Assembly (NCBI RefSeq): GCF_947488945.1
Contig: NZ_CANLBS010000021.1
Span: 84,589-148,588, forward strand
Source of the DNA: an uncultured Streptomyces sp.
GTDB taxonomy: Bacteria; Actinomycetota; Actinomycetes; Streptomycetales; Streptomycetaceae
Direction of reading: 5' to 3'
DNA length: 64,000 nucleotides
In this document: piece by piece, positions 53,886 through 61,576 of the stretch
How positions within the stretch are numbered: position 1 is the stretch's first letter
How the letters are laid out: the number at the start of each line of letters is the position of its first letter
Translations under genes and position numbers: made by a program
Notes under the pieces: model-generated
Database searches by the model: none
Seen by the model: the letters and a program-made list of their open reading frames with translations, nothing else
Told to the model about the DNA's origin: nothing

Positions 53886-54335
53886 TCACTCGTCCTTGAC
53901 GACGTACTCGACCCAGAGCACCTTGCCGGCGCGCCCGCAGGGCCGGTCAACCGTCGACCATGCGCCCCAGCGGTCGGCGCACATCGCCACGATCCGAAGG
54001 CCCCTCCCGCGCTCCGCGGACAGGGAGTCCGCCGTTTGGTCCGGGACGGCCCGGCCGAAGAAGGGGGGAGGGATCTCCGGATTCCCGTCCCAGACGCTGA
54101 GCCGAACCCGCCCGCGCCCCGCCCCGCGCACCTGGACGGTGTACGGACCGGTCGAGTGGAGGTAGGCGTTGGTGGCCAACTCGCTCAGCAACACTTCCCC
54201 GGTGGCCGTCAGCCCGCTCAACCCGTGCGCCTGCAACACGGCCCGGAGACCCGCCCGCGCGACGCCGGGCGACCGTGGATCGTGCGGGAGATGGAGTGTG
54301 TAGGACCAGGGCGGCGCTACGGTGGCGTGGTTCAT
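53886..54335 (-). CDS. ATP-binding regulatory protein (GHKL/HATPase fold)
   Basis: A 149-residue single-domain GHKL ATPase of the anti-sigma or regulatory kinase-like type abundant in Streptomyces. The N-box appears as VLLSELATNAYLHS, G1 as LSVWDGNPEIPP and G2 as GRGLRIVAMCADRWG. No sensor or DNA-binding part. It is divergent from the XRE regulator, 205 bp away, across a perfect palindrome. In many Streptomyces loci these two go with a small DUF397 protein; I see none here. Confidence 0.9.
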   Translation of the reverse strand: MNHATVAPPWSYTLHLPHDPRSPGVARAGLRAVLQAHGLSGLTATGEVLLSELATNAYLHSTGPYTVQVRGAGRGRVRLSVWDGNPEIPPPFFGRAVPDQTADSLSAERGRGLRIVAMCADRWGAWSTVDRPCGRAGKVLWVEYVVKDE

Positions 54336-54462
54336 GAGTTCCCCGTTTCAAGAGTGGTGACGTACGTGGAAGGACAGCAGCCGACGGCACATCGATGCCG
54401 CGCCGTCCCTGTCGAGCGGATGTGCGTCCGAGCATCTGTCCCACTGCTCACGCTAGAGGGAG

Positions 54463-54480
54463 CATGGAATGCATTCCATG
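54463..54480. promoter_or_regulatory. Perfect 18-bp palindrome between XRE and ATPase genes
   Basis: CATGGAATGCATTCCATG is identical to its own complement. It sits in the divergent region, 60 bp from the XRE start, and is AT-rich for this genome. Probable operator of the XRE regulator. Confidence 0.65.
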
Positions 54481-54540
54481 AATCGCGGGGAATGAATGGC
54501 GAAAACCCCTCGTGCGGGTGACCCGGCGGGAGACATGTTG

Positions 54541-55389
54541 ATGGCCAACCCCATGACGCCGACGGCCCGGCGGCGACGGCTCGGCGCCGAACTGCGCAAA
54601 CTCCGGGAGCGCGCGGGAATCACCGCCACCGAGGCGGCCGCCCTGCTCGGTGGGAACCAGGCGCGGATCAGCAACATCGAAGCCGGCCGGTACGGCGTGA
54701 GCGCGGAAAGGGTGCGCACCCTTTCCCGCCACTACGACTGCACGGACCGCGCACTCGTCGACGCACTCGCGGCGCTGACCGGCGAGCGCAGACAAGGCTG
54801 GTGGGAGGGGTATCGCGGGTTGCTGCCCGAGCGGTTGATCGATCTGGCCGAAGTCGAGTACCACGGGACGGCCTTCCGCACCTCCGGCACCCTGGGTGTG
54901 CCCGAACTGCTCCAGACGACGGACTACGCCCGCGAGTCCCTGCGCCGCTATCTGCCCACCCTGGACCAGTCGGCGATCGAGCACCGGCTTTCGTTCCGGA
55001 TGAAGAGGCAGACGGTGGTCTTCCGGGAGGGACCGCCCCCGTTCACCGCCCTGATCCACGAGGCCGCGCTGCACATGCCCTTCGAACAATCCGGCCTGGC
55101 GGCACATCAGCTACGGCACCTGCTCACCATGGGAGAGCGGGACCACATCATCCTTCGCGTCGTCCCCTTCGCCGCCGGTCACCCCGGACACGGCCACGCC
55201 TTCTCCTACGTACAGGCCGACGTGCCCCAACTCGACACCGTGCATCTCGACCTGCCGCACGGCACCCTGCTCCTCGACGCCGAACCGGAGCTGCGGACCT
55301 ACCGCGAGGGGCTCGACCACCTTGAGTCGCTCGCGCTGTCCCCCTCGGATTCCCTCTCCGCCATCCGGGACCTGACACCCAGCCAGTAG
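54541..55389 (+). CDS. XRE-family regulator with DUF5753 domain
   Basis: A 282-residue regulator. The HTH (residues about 8-65) contains LRERAGITATEAAALLGGNQARISNIEAGRYGV; the C-terminal DUF5753 domain (about 95-275) contains LLQTTDYARESL and TALIHEAALHM. Genes of this kind, paired with a GHKL ATPase, control development or antibiotic production in Streptomyces (WhiJ/AbaA-like). ATG 54541 was chosen for GGCGGGAG 9 nt upstream. It stands directly upstream of the T4SS-like operon and may regulate it. Confidence 0.92.
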   Translation: MANPMTPTARRRRLGAELRKLRERAGITATEAAALLGGNQARISNIEAGRYGVSAERVRTLSRHYDCTDRALVDALAALTGERRQGWWEGYRGLLPERLIDLAEVEYHGTAFRTSGTLGVPELLQTTDYARESLRRYLPTLDQSAIEHRLSFRMKRQTVVFREGPPPFTALIHEAALHMPFEQSGLAAHQLRHLLTMGERDHIILRVVPFAAGHPGHGHAFSYVQADVPQLDTVHLDLPHGTLLLDAEPELRTYREGLDHLESLALSPSDSLSAIRDLTPSQ

Positions 55390-55615
55390 CGCCCAGGGGC
55401 CCGGAAAGCACCCTTCGGACCCTTGCGAGGCATGAGCGCTGCTCCCCGAGGTTCCCGAGAAGCCCTCAGCTTGCGCGCCGATGGAGCGTCAGATGCGCAC
55501 GAAGGCGCACGCACAGCGCGTACGCGGCGCATGGCACCAACCCCGTGCGACCCGAAAGGCGCGGCCGCCCCACGGATCCACGACCTCCCCTCATTGCTCC
55601 CGGTCACTCTCCGTG

Positions 55616-55628
55616 ATACACAGAGTAA
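55616..55628 (+). promoter_or_regulatory. BldD-box-like site before the T4SS-like operon
   Basis: ATACACAGAGTAA matches all fixed positions of the BldD core AC-n-C-(A/T)-G-n-GT-n-A, lacking only the outer T. It lies 190 bp before the first gene. The remaining 55390-55815 holds no gene I can support. Confidence 0.4.
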
Positions 55629-55815
55629 TCGTGCAACTGCTCACGTATGACAGAAGGATCCGCAGGTCAGGGTGGGCGCTCCGGTCAAACGTGCGAGATC
55701 CGGGTAAAGAGACACGGGAAGGCGTCGTGCGTACGAGGTTTCATCAGCGAAGATAGAAGGCGACCCGTGCCACCCGGTGCGGGCGGCTAACTACCCAACT
55801 GGGGCGGTGACTTAC

Positions 55816-56124
55816 ATGATCCTGGCAGCCGAAAAAGGCGACATCACCACCATCATCGGCGGAATCGCACCGAACTGGGGGCCGTTCGGGACGCTCGGCA
55901 ACGAGGCTCGCATCATGATCGAGGTAGTGATGGCGGTCGCCATCCTGCTCTGCCTCGGCATCGCGATCTGGGGCGCCGCGAAGCAGCGCATCGGCGCCAC
56001 GGCGCTGCGCGACACCTTCAGCGCGGAGCAGGGGAAGGGTCTGATCGTGGCGGGTCTGACCGGAGTCTTCATCATCGGTTCACTGGGGACGCTCTTCACC
56101 ATCGTGTACGGCATGGCCGTCTGA
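55816..56124 (+). CDS. VirB2-like small membrane protein
   Basis: A 102-residue protein with two hydrophobic helices (about 35-55 and 78-100) around a short basic cytoplasmic loop, RIGATALRDTFSAEQG. Size and topology resemble VirB2/TrbC pilin-like subunits of type IV secretion systems, although no cleavable signal is seen. ATG at 55816 follows GGGGCGG. It begins a six-gene same-strand cluster. Assignment rests on topology and neighbours. Confidence 0.75.
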   Translation: MILAAEKGDITTIIGGIAPNWGPFGTLGNEARIMIEVVMAVAILLCLGIAIWGAAKQRIGATALRDTFSAEQGKGLIVAGLTGVFIIGSLGTLFTIVYGMAV

Positions 56125-56306
56125 GCACCCGTCAGCCAAGCCGTTCACCGCGCATCCCCGTCCGCGCCCACTTCCACCGTCCGTCGTGCCCACCGGCTGA
56201 GGTTGCGTCTCCCTATGTCGAGTCACCACACCGCGCCCGCGCGGCAACCAGCGGCGCTACCGTCGTACTACGCGGAACTGCACACGGCTGAGGGGGCGTA
56301 CGCGGC

Positions 56307-57185
56307 ATGAGCTATGACGACGGGCACGGCTACGGCAGCAGGGAGTCGGGCGGGCGTCCCGACGACGCCTACAGCACCCTTGGCGGCACCCGACAGACCC
56401 GCACCCGCCTCCCCGACGGCGAGCCCGGCCCTCCCTACGGGCGACGCCCGGTCCGGGGCACACGCTCGCTCGTGACCGTAGTGGGGGTCGTGGTCCTGCT
56501 GATCGGAGCGATCGCATTCGCGAACCGCGGCAGCGGCGACGGTGCGGCTGACAAGGCGACGGGCGGCAGCGGCACTAAGTCCGACAGCGCCGCCTCCGCC
56601 CCCACCGCCCCGACCGGCACCGATCCCGTGACGGGCAAGACCGGCACCATCGCCTCCGGCTTCGCCCACGACGCCCAGGGGGCGCAGAGCGCGGCGGCGA
56701 ACTACGCGGTGGCGCTGGGCTCGGCCCAGATGTTCGACAAAGCCCAACGCGACGAGATCATCCAGCGGACTCACACACCATCTGTATTCGACCGGCTGAT
56801 GAATGATCTGGACGTCGCCTACTCGCCAGCATTCCTCAAGAATGTTGGACTCAACGAGAACGGCAGTACCCCGGACGGACTCACGTTCATCTCAAGGACT
56901 GTCCCTGTGGGTACCAAGGCCACCGACTACGCAGATGACGTGGCGACGGTCGAAGTCTGGTGTACGGGGCTCGTGGGCATGGCTGGACAGGGATCGACGA
57001 GGCCCGTGACCGAAACGTGGTTCACACTCACTCAGCAGCTGGTCTGGACGGAGGACAGCTGGAAGATCAGTTCGTCCTCACAGGCAGAGGGGCCCACGCC
57101 GGTGAGTAGTGGCAACCGAGCCTCGACCACCGAGGAAATCACCGGTGCCGTCGAGGGCTACGGAGGCTTCACCTATGCACGCTAG
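56307..57185 (+). CDS. VirB8-like bitopic membrane protein
   Basis: A 292-residue protein: a Gly/Arg-rich cytoplasmic head (1-52), one transmembrane helix (about 53-72, VTVVGVVVLLIGAIAF), a Ser/Thr/Ala linker, and an extracellular domain (about 115-285) of NTF2-like pattern with WFTLTQQLVWTEDSWKI. This is the plan of VirB8/TcpC proteins. Its last 11 nt overlap the next gene. Assignment is by architecture. Confidence 0.78.
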   Translation: MSYDDGHGYGSRESGGRPDDAYSTLGGTRQTRTRLPDGEPGPPYGRRPVRGTRSLVTVVGVVVLLIGAIAFANRGSGDGAADKATGGSGTKSDSAASAPTAPTGTDPVTGKTGTIASGFAHDAQGAQSAAANYAVALGSAQMFDKAQRDEIIQRTHTPSVFDRLMNDLDVAYSPAFLKNVGLNENGSTPDGLTFISRTVPVGTKATDYADDVATVEVWCTGLVGMAGQGSTRPVTETWFTLTQQLVWTEDSWKISSSSQAEGPTPVSSGNRASTTEEITGAVEGYGGFTYAR

Positions 57186-58512
57186 CCGTCGACTGCGCGC
57201 GCTGTTGAAGTCAGCTCTCACCGGAGCCCTCACAACTGCTCTGTTTTTGCCGTCCGGCCGCGCGAGTGCAGCGCCGTCCCCGACGCCGTCTCCGAGCACC
57301 AGCAACGATCCGTGCGACCTCATTGTCGGGCTGGCCAAGGACTACTGCGAAGGCGACCCCGGTACCGGTTCAAGCACCGACACCACGCTCACCAACGACG
57401 CCCTCGACCCCCTCACCTCGCTCGCCCACGGTTGCGCCGACGCCGCCGCGTACCTCATCGGCAAGCTGAGCGAGGCCGTGGAGAACACCGCGACGGTCGA
57501 CTTCACCAGTTCCACCTTCCGCACCCAGTACGCGGTGGTCTTCGCGGCGTCCACCATCCTCACCCTGGTGCTCTGGCTCTTCGCCGTGGCCAAGCGCGCC
57601 ATCCGGGGCGTTCCCTTCGCCACCGCGATCTCCGAGGCAGTCGGCTTCCTCTGGCTCACGGTCCTGGCCTCCGCCTTCACCCCGTTGATTCTCTACACCG
57701 TCGTCTCCGCGACCGACGGCGTCACCGAGGTGCTGTCCACCGCCACCGGCGGCCAGTCGGACGTCTTCTTCGGCTCCTTCGCCGAGGCGCTCAAGAAGGG
57801 CGACGACATCGGCGGGGGACCCGTCATGCTGATCGTCGTCTCCCTCGTCTCGATCCTCGCGGCCGGCGTGCTGTGGCTGGAGCTCGTCATCCGGGCCGCC
57901 CTGCTCTACGTCGGCGCCCTGCTCGGCGTCGTCGTCTACGCCGGGCTCGTCGACAAGAACATGTGGGGCCACGTCCGCCGCTGGGCGGGCATCATGATCG
58001 CGGTGATCATGGTGAAGCCGGTGATCGTCATCGTCCTCGGCCTGGCCGGCGCGCTGTCCGAGGACGACGGCCCCAACGCGATGTCCGCCGTCGTCTCCGG
58101 CCTGGCCATCATCCTGCTGGCCATCTTCGCCTCCGCGATGATCTATCGCTTCGTCCCCGGCTTCGGCGACGAGATCCAGGGCGCGCGCACCAATCGCAAG
58201 CAGGCGACCGACGGCTCCCAGGCCGCGGCGCTCATCAGTTCGCCCGCCGCCCTCGTCTCCCAGGGCATCAAGACGCACAGCGGGCGCAACGCCCAGAACA
58301 GCGGCGGCGGAGGCGGAGGCGGCCGGCCCGCCAACCCGGTCAGTGGCGGTGTGGCCGCGCACAGTTCGCGCGGCTCCGGCGGCGGAGGCTCCGCCGCCCC
58401 CGCTCCCCGCAGCGGTTCCGGTCCGACCTCCGGCACCCCCCACGGCAACCGCTCTCCCCGGGGCGGTTCAGGCAGCACAGGACAATCGAGCACAGGAGGG
58501 GGAGGACGTTGA
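57175..58512 (+). CDS. VirB6-like polytopic membrane protein
   Basis: A 445-residue protein with an N-terminal signal (ALTGALTTALFLPSGRASA), an extracellular segment with two cysteines (NDPCDLI, DYCEGD), about six transmembrane helices (130-350) and a long Gly/Ser-rich cytoplasmic tail (355-445). It resembles TrbL/VirB6 channel components. ATG 57175 with GGAGG upstream overlaps the previous gene. Its stop overlaps the next TTG start. Confidence 0.8.
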   Translation: MHASRRLRALLKSALTGALTTALFLPSGRASAAPSPTPSPSTSNDPCDLIVGLAKDYCEGDPGTGSSTDTTLTNDALDPLTSLAHGCADAAAYLIGKLSEAVENTATVDFTSSTFRTQYAVVFAASTILTLVLWLFAVAKRAIRGVPFATAISEAVGFLWLTVLASAFTPLILYTVVSATDGVTEVLSTATGGQSDVFFGSFAEALKKGDDIGGGPVMLIVVSLVSILAAGVLWLELVIRAALLYVGALLGVVVYAGLVDKNMWGHVRRWAGIMIAVIMVKPVIVIVLGLAGALSEDDGPNAMSAVVSGLAIILLAIFASAMIYRFVPGFGDEIQGARTNRKQATDGSQAAALISSPAALVSQGIKTHSGRNAQNSGGGGGGGRPANPVSGGVAAHSSRGSGGGGSAAPAPRSGSGPTSGTPHGNRSPRGGSGSTGQSSTGGGGR

Positions 58513-60059
58513 CGACTCAGTCCCATCCCATCACGCCCCGCCGTACGTATCTGATCGGCCGTGCCCGGCCGAACGCGATCATCGGCAAGAACCGCGAGAC
58601 CGGCGAGATCGCGCTGATCATCGCCGGCGCGTTCCTCGGCATGATGAGCGGGCTGCTCGTCCCGGTACTCGCCCTGCGGATCGTGCTGCTCACCGGCTTC
58701 CCCCTGCTGGCGCTCGCCGTCGTGTACGTCCCGTACAAGCACCGCACCTTCTACAAGTGGTACGAGATCAACCGCAGCTACAAACGGTCCCTGCGACGGG
58801 GCACCGCCTACCGCTCCGGCGCCATGGAGGCGGGCGTGCACGCGGACGGGCGCGAGGTGGAGATCGGACCGCCGCCGGGCATCGGCCGTATCAGCTGGCT
58901 CGCGGCGCCGTTCGGGCCGGATGAGATCGCCGTGCTCCTGCACGCCGACCGGCGCACCGTCACCGCCGCCATCGAGATCGAGGGACCCGGCGTCGGGCTC
59001 CGCGACAGCGAGGACCAGGAGGCGCTGGTCGACCGGTTCGGCACCCTCCTCAAGCACGTGGCCAACGGCGACGGGTTCGTGACCCGCATCCAGATGCTGG
59101 CCCGCACCCTGCCGGCCGACCCCGACGCGCACGCCAAGGACGTCGCCCAGCGCGGCGACAGGGCGGCGCCGAACTGGCTGCAGGAGTCCTACGACCAGCT
59201 CCAGTCGATGGTCTCCACCTCCAGCGAGCAGCACCGCGCCTATCTCGTGGCCTGCATGCACTACAGCCGCGAGCTCGCCGCCGAGGCCAACGCGATGGCC
59301 CGCGCCGCACGCCCCCAGGGCGGGCGCAGGATCGACCGCGACTCCGGTCTCGCCGTCGTCATGGCCCGCGAGCTGACCGACATCTGCGCGCGGCTCGCCG
59401 AAGCCGACATCCGGGTGCGGCAGCCCCTCGGACAGAGCCGCCTCGCCTCTCTGGTGCACTCGATGTACGACCCCGACCACCCCATCGACCACATCCAGGC
59501 CATGACCAAGCGCAACGCCTGGCCGGCCGAACTGGACGCCGTCGAGCCCACGTTCCTGCAGGCCAAGACGCGCGAGTCGGTCACCCGCTCCCCCTGGTGC
59601 CACGCCACCGCCTGGGTGAAGGAATGGCCGATGACGCCCGTCGGCGTCAACTTCCTGGCGCCGCTGCTCGTCCACACGCCCGACGTGATCCGCACGGTCG
59701 CCGTGTGCATGGACCTCGAACCCACCGAGATCGCCATCGAGCGGATGCTGACCGAGAAGACCAACGACGAGGCGGAGGCGAGCCGCCAGATGAAGATGAA
59801 CCGGACCGTCGACCCGCGCGACGTCGCCGCCCACGGCCGGCTCGACCAGCGCGGCGAGGACCTCGCCAGCGGCGCCGCCGGCGTCAACCTCGTCGGGTAC
59901 ATCACCGTGTCCTCGCGTTCGCCGGAGGCGCTGGCCCGCGACAAGCGGACCATCCGCGCGTCGGCGGGCAAGTCGTATCTGAAGCTCGAATGGTGCGACC
60001 GCGAGCACCACCGCGCCTTCGTCAACACCCTGCCGTTCGCCACCGGCATCCGCCGCTGA
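58509..60059 (+). CDS. SCO6880-family protein (VirB3/VirB4 N-terminal-like)
   Basis: A 516-residue protein. Two close transmembrane helices near residues 33-75 form a PrgI/VirB3-like head. A long cytoplasmic domain follows, with GPPPGIGRISWLAAPFGPDE, QSMVSTSSEQHRAYLVACMHY and TEIAIERMLTEKTNDEAEASRQ, resembling the N-terminal half of VirB4 ATPases. There is no Walker A motif: the motor appears to be in the next gene. The TTG start overlaps the previous stop (TTGA) with GGAGG upstream. Confidence 0.85.
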   Translation: MTTQSHPITPRRTYLIGRARPNAIIGKNRETGEIALIIAGAFLGMMSGLLVPVLALRIVLLTGFPLLALAVVYVPYKHRTFYKWYEINRSYKRSLRRGTAYRSGAMEAGVHADGREVEIGPPPGIGRISWLAAPFGPDEIAVLLHADRRTVTAAIEIEGPGVGLRDSEDQEALVDRFGTLLKHVANGDGFVTRIQMLARTLPADPDAHAKDVAQRGDRAAPNWLQESYDQLQSMVSTSSEQHRAYLVACMHYSRELAAEANAMARAARPQGGRRIDRDSGLAVVMARELTDICARLAEADIRVRQPLGQSRLASLVHSMYDPDHPIDHIQAMTKRNAWPAELDAVEPTFLQAKTRESVTRSPWCHATAWVKEWPMTPVGVNFLAPLLVHTPDVIRTVAVCMDLEPTEIAIERMLTEKTNDEAEASRQMKMNRTVDPRDVAAHGRLDQRGEDLASGAAGVNLVGYITVSSRSPEALARDKRTIRASAGKSYLKLEWCDREHHRAFVNTLPFATGIRR

Positions 60060-60113
60060 GAACGGCCCCGCCGCTGCCCGCCCACCCACCGAGCCAGCAG
60101 CACCACCGCACCC

Positions 60114-60133
60114 CCCTCCGGGTCTCCGGAGGG
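60114..60133 (+). promoter_or_regulatory. Hairpin between SCO6880-family and motor genes
   Basis: CCCTCCGG-GTCT-CCGGAGGG forms an 8-bp stem in the 97-bp gap of the operon. It may adjust expression or stability of the two halves. Confidence 0.45.
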
Positions 60134-60156
60134 CCGAGAGAGAGGGCAGTCACGCC

Positions 60157-61575
60157 ATGCGAGACCCGCTGTCCGCAGCGTCGGACGCCTTCACCGCCTT
60201 CCTCTTCGGAAAGGTGGAGACGACCCGCCTGCCCGTCCGCACCTCGACGGGCCAGGCCCAGGCCGTCTACCTCCCCACCGCCGCGCCCGGCCTGGGCGAC
60301 TCCGGTGTGATCATCGGGCGCGAGGTGTACTCCGGCAAGGGCTACATCTACGACCCGTTCCAGCTCTACGGCCAGCAACTGCCCGCCCCGCACTGGCTGG
60401 TGCTCGGAGAGTCCGGCAACGGCAAGTCGGCCCTGGAGAAGACGTACGTCCTGCGCCAGCTCCGCTTCCGGGACCGCCAGGTCGTCGTCCTCGACGCGCA
60501 GGGCGAGGACGGCGTCGGCGAGTGGAACCTCATCGCCGAGGAACTGGGCATCACGCCCATCCGGCTGGACCCGGCCGCCGCCCTCAACGACGGGATCCGG
60601 CTCAACCCGCTCGACCCGGCGATCACCACGACCGGACAGCTCGCCCTGCTGCGCACCATCATCGAGGTCGCCATGGGCCACGGTCTCGACGAGCGGTCCG
60701 GCTTCGCCCTGAAGGTCGCCCACGCCTACGTCAACGGGACCATCACCGGCCGTCAGCCGGTCCTCATGGACATCGTCGAGCAGCTCCGCCACCCGGAGCC
60801 GGAGTCCGCCGAGGCGATGAACGTCGACATAGACGACGTACGGGCCTGGGGACTCGACGTCGCACTCGTCCTCGACCGACTCGTCGACGGTGACCTCCGC
60901 GGCATGTTCGACGGCCCCACGACCGTGGGCATCGACCTGGACTCCCCCCTCATCGTCTTCGACCTCTCGCACATCGACCGCAACTCGATCGCGATGCCGA
61001 TCCTGATGGCGATCGTCGGGGTGTGGCTGGAGCACACCTGGATCAGGCCGGACCGGAAGAAGCGCATCTTCCTCGTGGAAGAGGCCTGGCACATCATCAA
61101 CTCCCCTTTCGTCGCCCAGCTCTTCCAGCGGCTGCTGAAGTTCGGGCGCCGGCTCGGCCTGTCCTTCGTCGCCGTCGTCCACCACCTCAGCGACGTCGTG
61201 GACGGTGCGGCGGCCAGGGAGGCCGCGGCCATCCTGAAGATGGCGTCGACCAGGACGATCTACGCCCAGAAGGCCGACGAGGCCCGCGCCACGGGCAGAG
61301 TCCTCGGGTTGCCGCGCTGGGCGGTGGAGATCATCCCGACCCTCACCCCCGGCATCGCGGTATGGGACGTCAACGGCAACGTCCAGGTCGTCAAACACCT
61401 GATCACCGAGGCCGAACGCCCCCTGGTCTTCACCGACCGCGCCATGACCGAGTCCTCTCCGGAGGACCTCCTTCCGGAGGACGTGCGGGCCGCCGAGCTG
61501 GAGGCCGAGCAACGCGCCGCCCGCATCGAACACCAGCAGCGCCTCAATGAGTCCTCCGAGTCAACGGTGGCGTGA
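60157..61575 (+). CDS. VirB4-like secretion ATPase (motor half)
   Basis: A 472-residue ATPase corresponding to the C-terminal motor of VirB4/TraC. Walker A GESGNGKSA at about residue 85, Walker B RIFLVEEAWH at about 302 and a following QRLLKFGRRLGLSF helix are typical of the family. No transmembrane helix. It probably pairs with the SCO6880-family protein to form a complete VirB4 unit. GAGAGAGGGC precedes ATG 60157. It would energise assembly or translocation. Confidence 0.9.
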   Translation: MRDPLSAASDAFTAFLFGKVETTRLPVRTSTGQAQAVYLPTAAPGLGDSGVIIGREVYSGKGYIYDPFQLYGQQLPAPHWLVLGESGNGKSALEKTYVLRQLRFRDRQVVVLDAQGEDGVGEWNLIAEELGITPIRLDPAAALNDGIRLNPLDPAITTTGQLALLRTIIEVAMGHGLDERSGFALKVAHAYVNGTITGRQPVLMDIVEQLRHPEPESAEAMNVDIDDVRAWGLDVALVLDRLVDGDLRGMFDGPTTVGIDLDSPLIVFDLSHIDRNSIAMPILMAIVGVWLEHTWIRPDRKKRIFLVEEAWHIINSPFVAQLFQRLLKFGRRLGLSFVAVVHHLSDVVDGAAAREAAAILKMASTRTIYAQKADEARATGRVLGLPRWAVEIIPTLTPGIAVWDVNGNVQVVKHLITEAERPLVFTDRAMTESSPEDLLPEDVRAAELEAEQRAARIEHQQRLNESSESTVA

Positions 61576-61576
61576 C

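Noticed and set aside
55423..55756. Short plus-strand frames between the XRE gene and the VirB2-like gene, including a possible DUF397 protein
   Set aside because: Arg-rich low-complexity products without ribosome sites, and no DUF397-type sequence; treated as non-coding.
55630..55815. Possible c-di-AMP (ydaO-type) or other riboswitch before the VirB2-like gene
   Set aside because: GGCTAAC near the end is suggestive, but the remaining conserved elements of the ydaO consensus are missing. A covariance-model search would settle it.
57312..58508. In-frame extension upstream of the SCO6880-family gene
   Set aside because: It overlaps the VirB6-like gene in another frame and is Arg/Gly/His low complexity; the TTG with GGAGG at 58509 is a better start.
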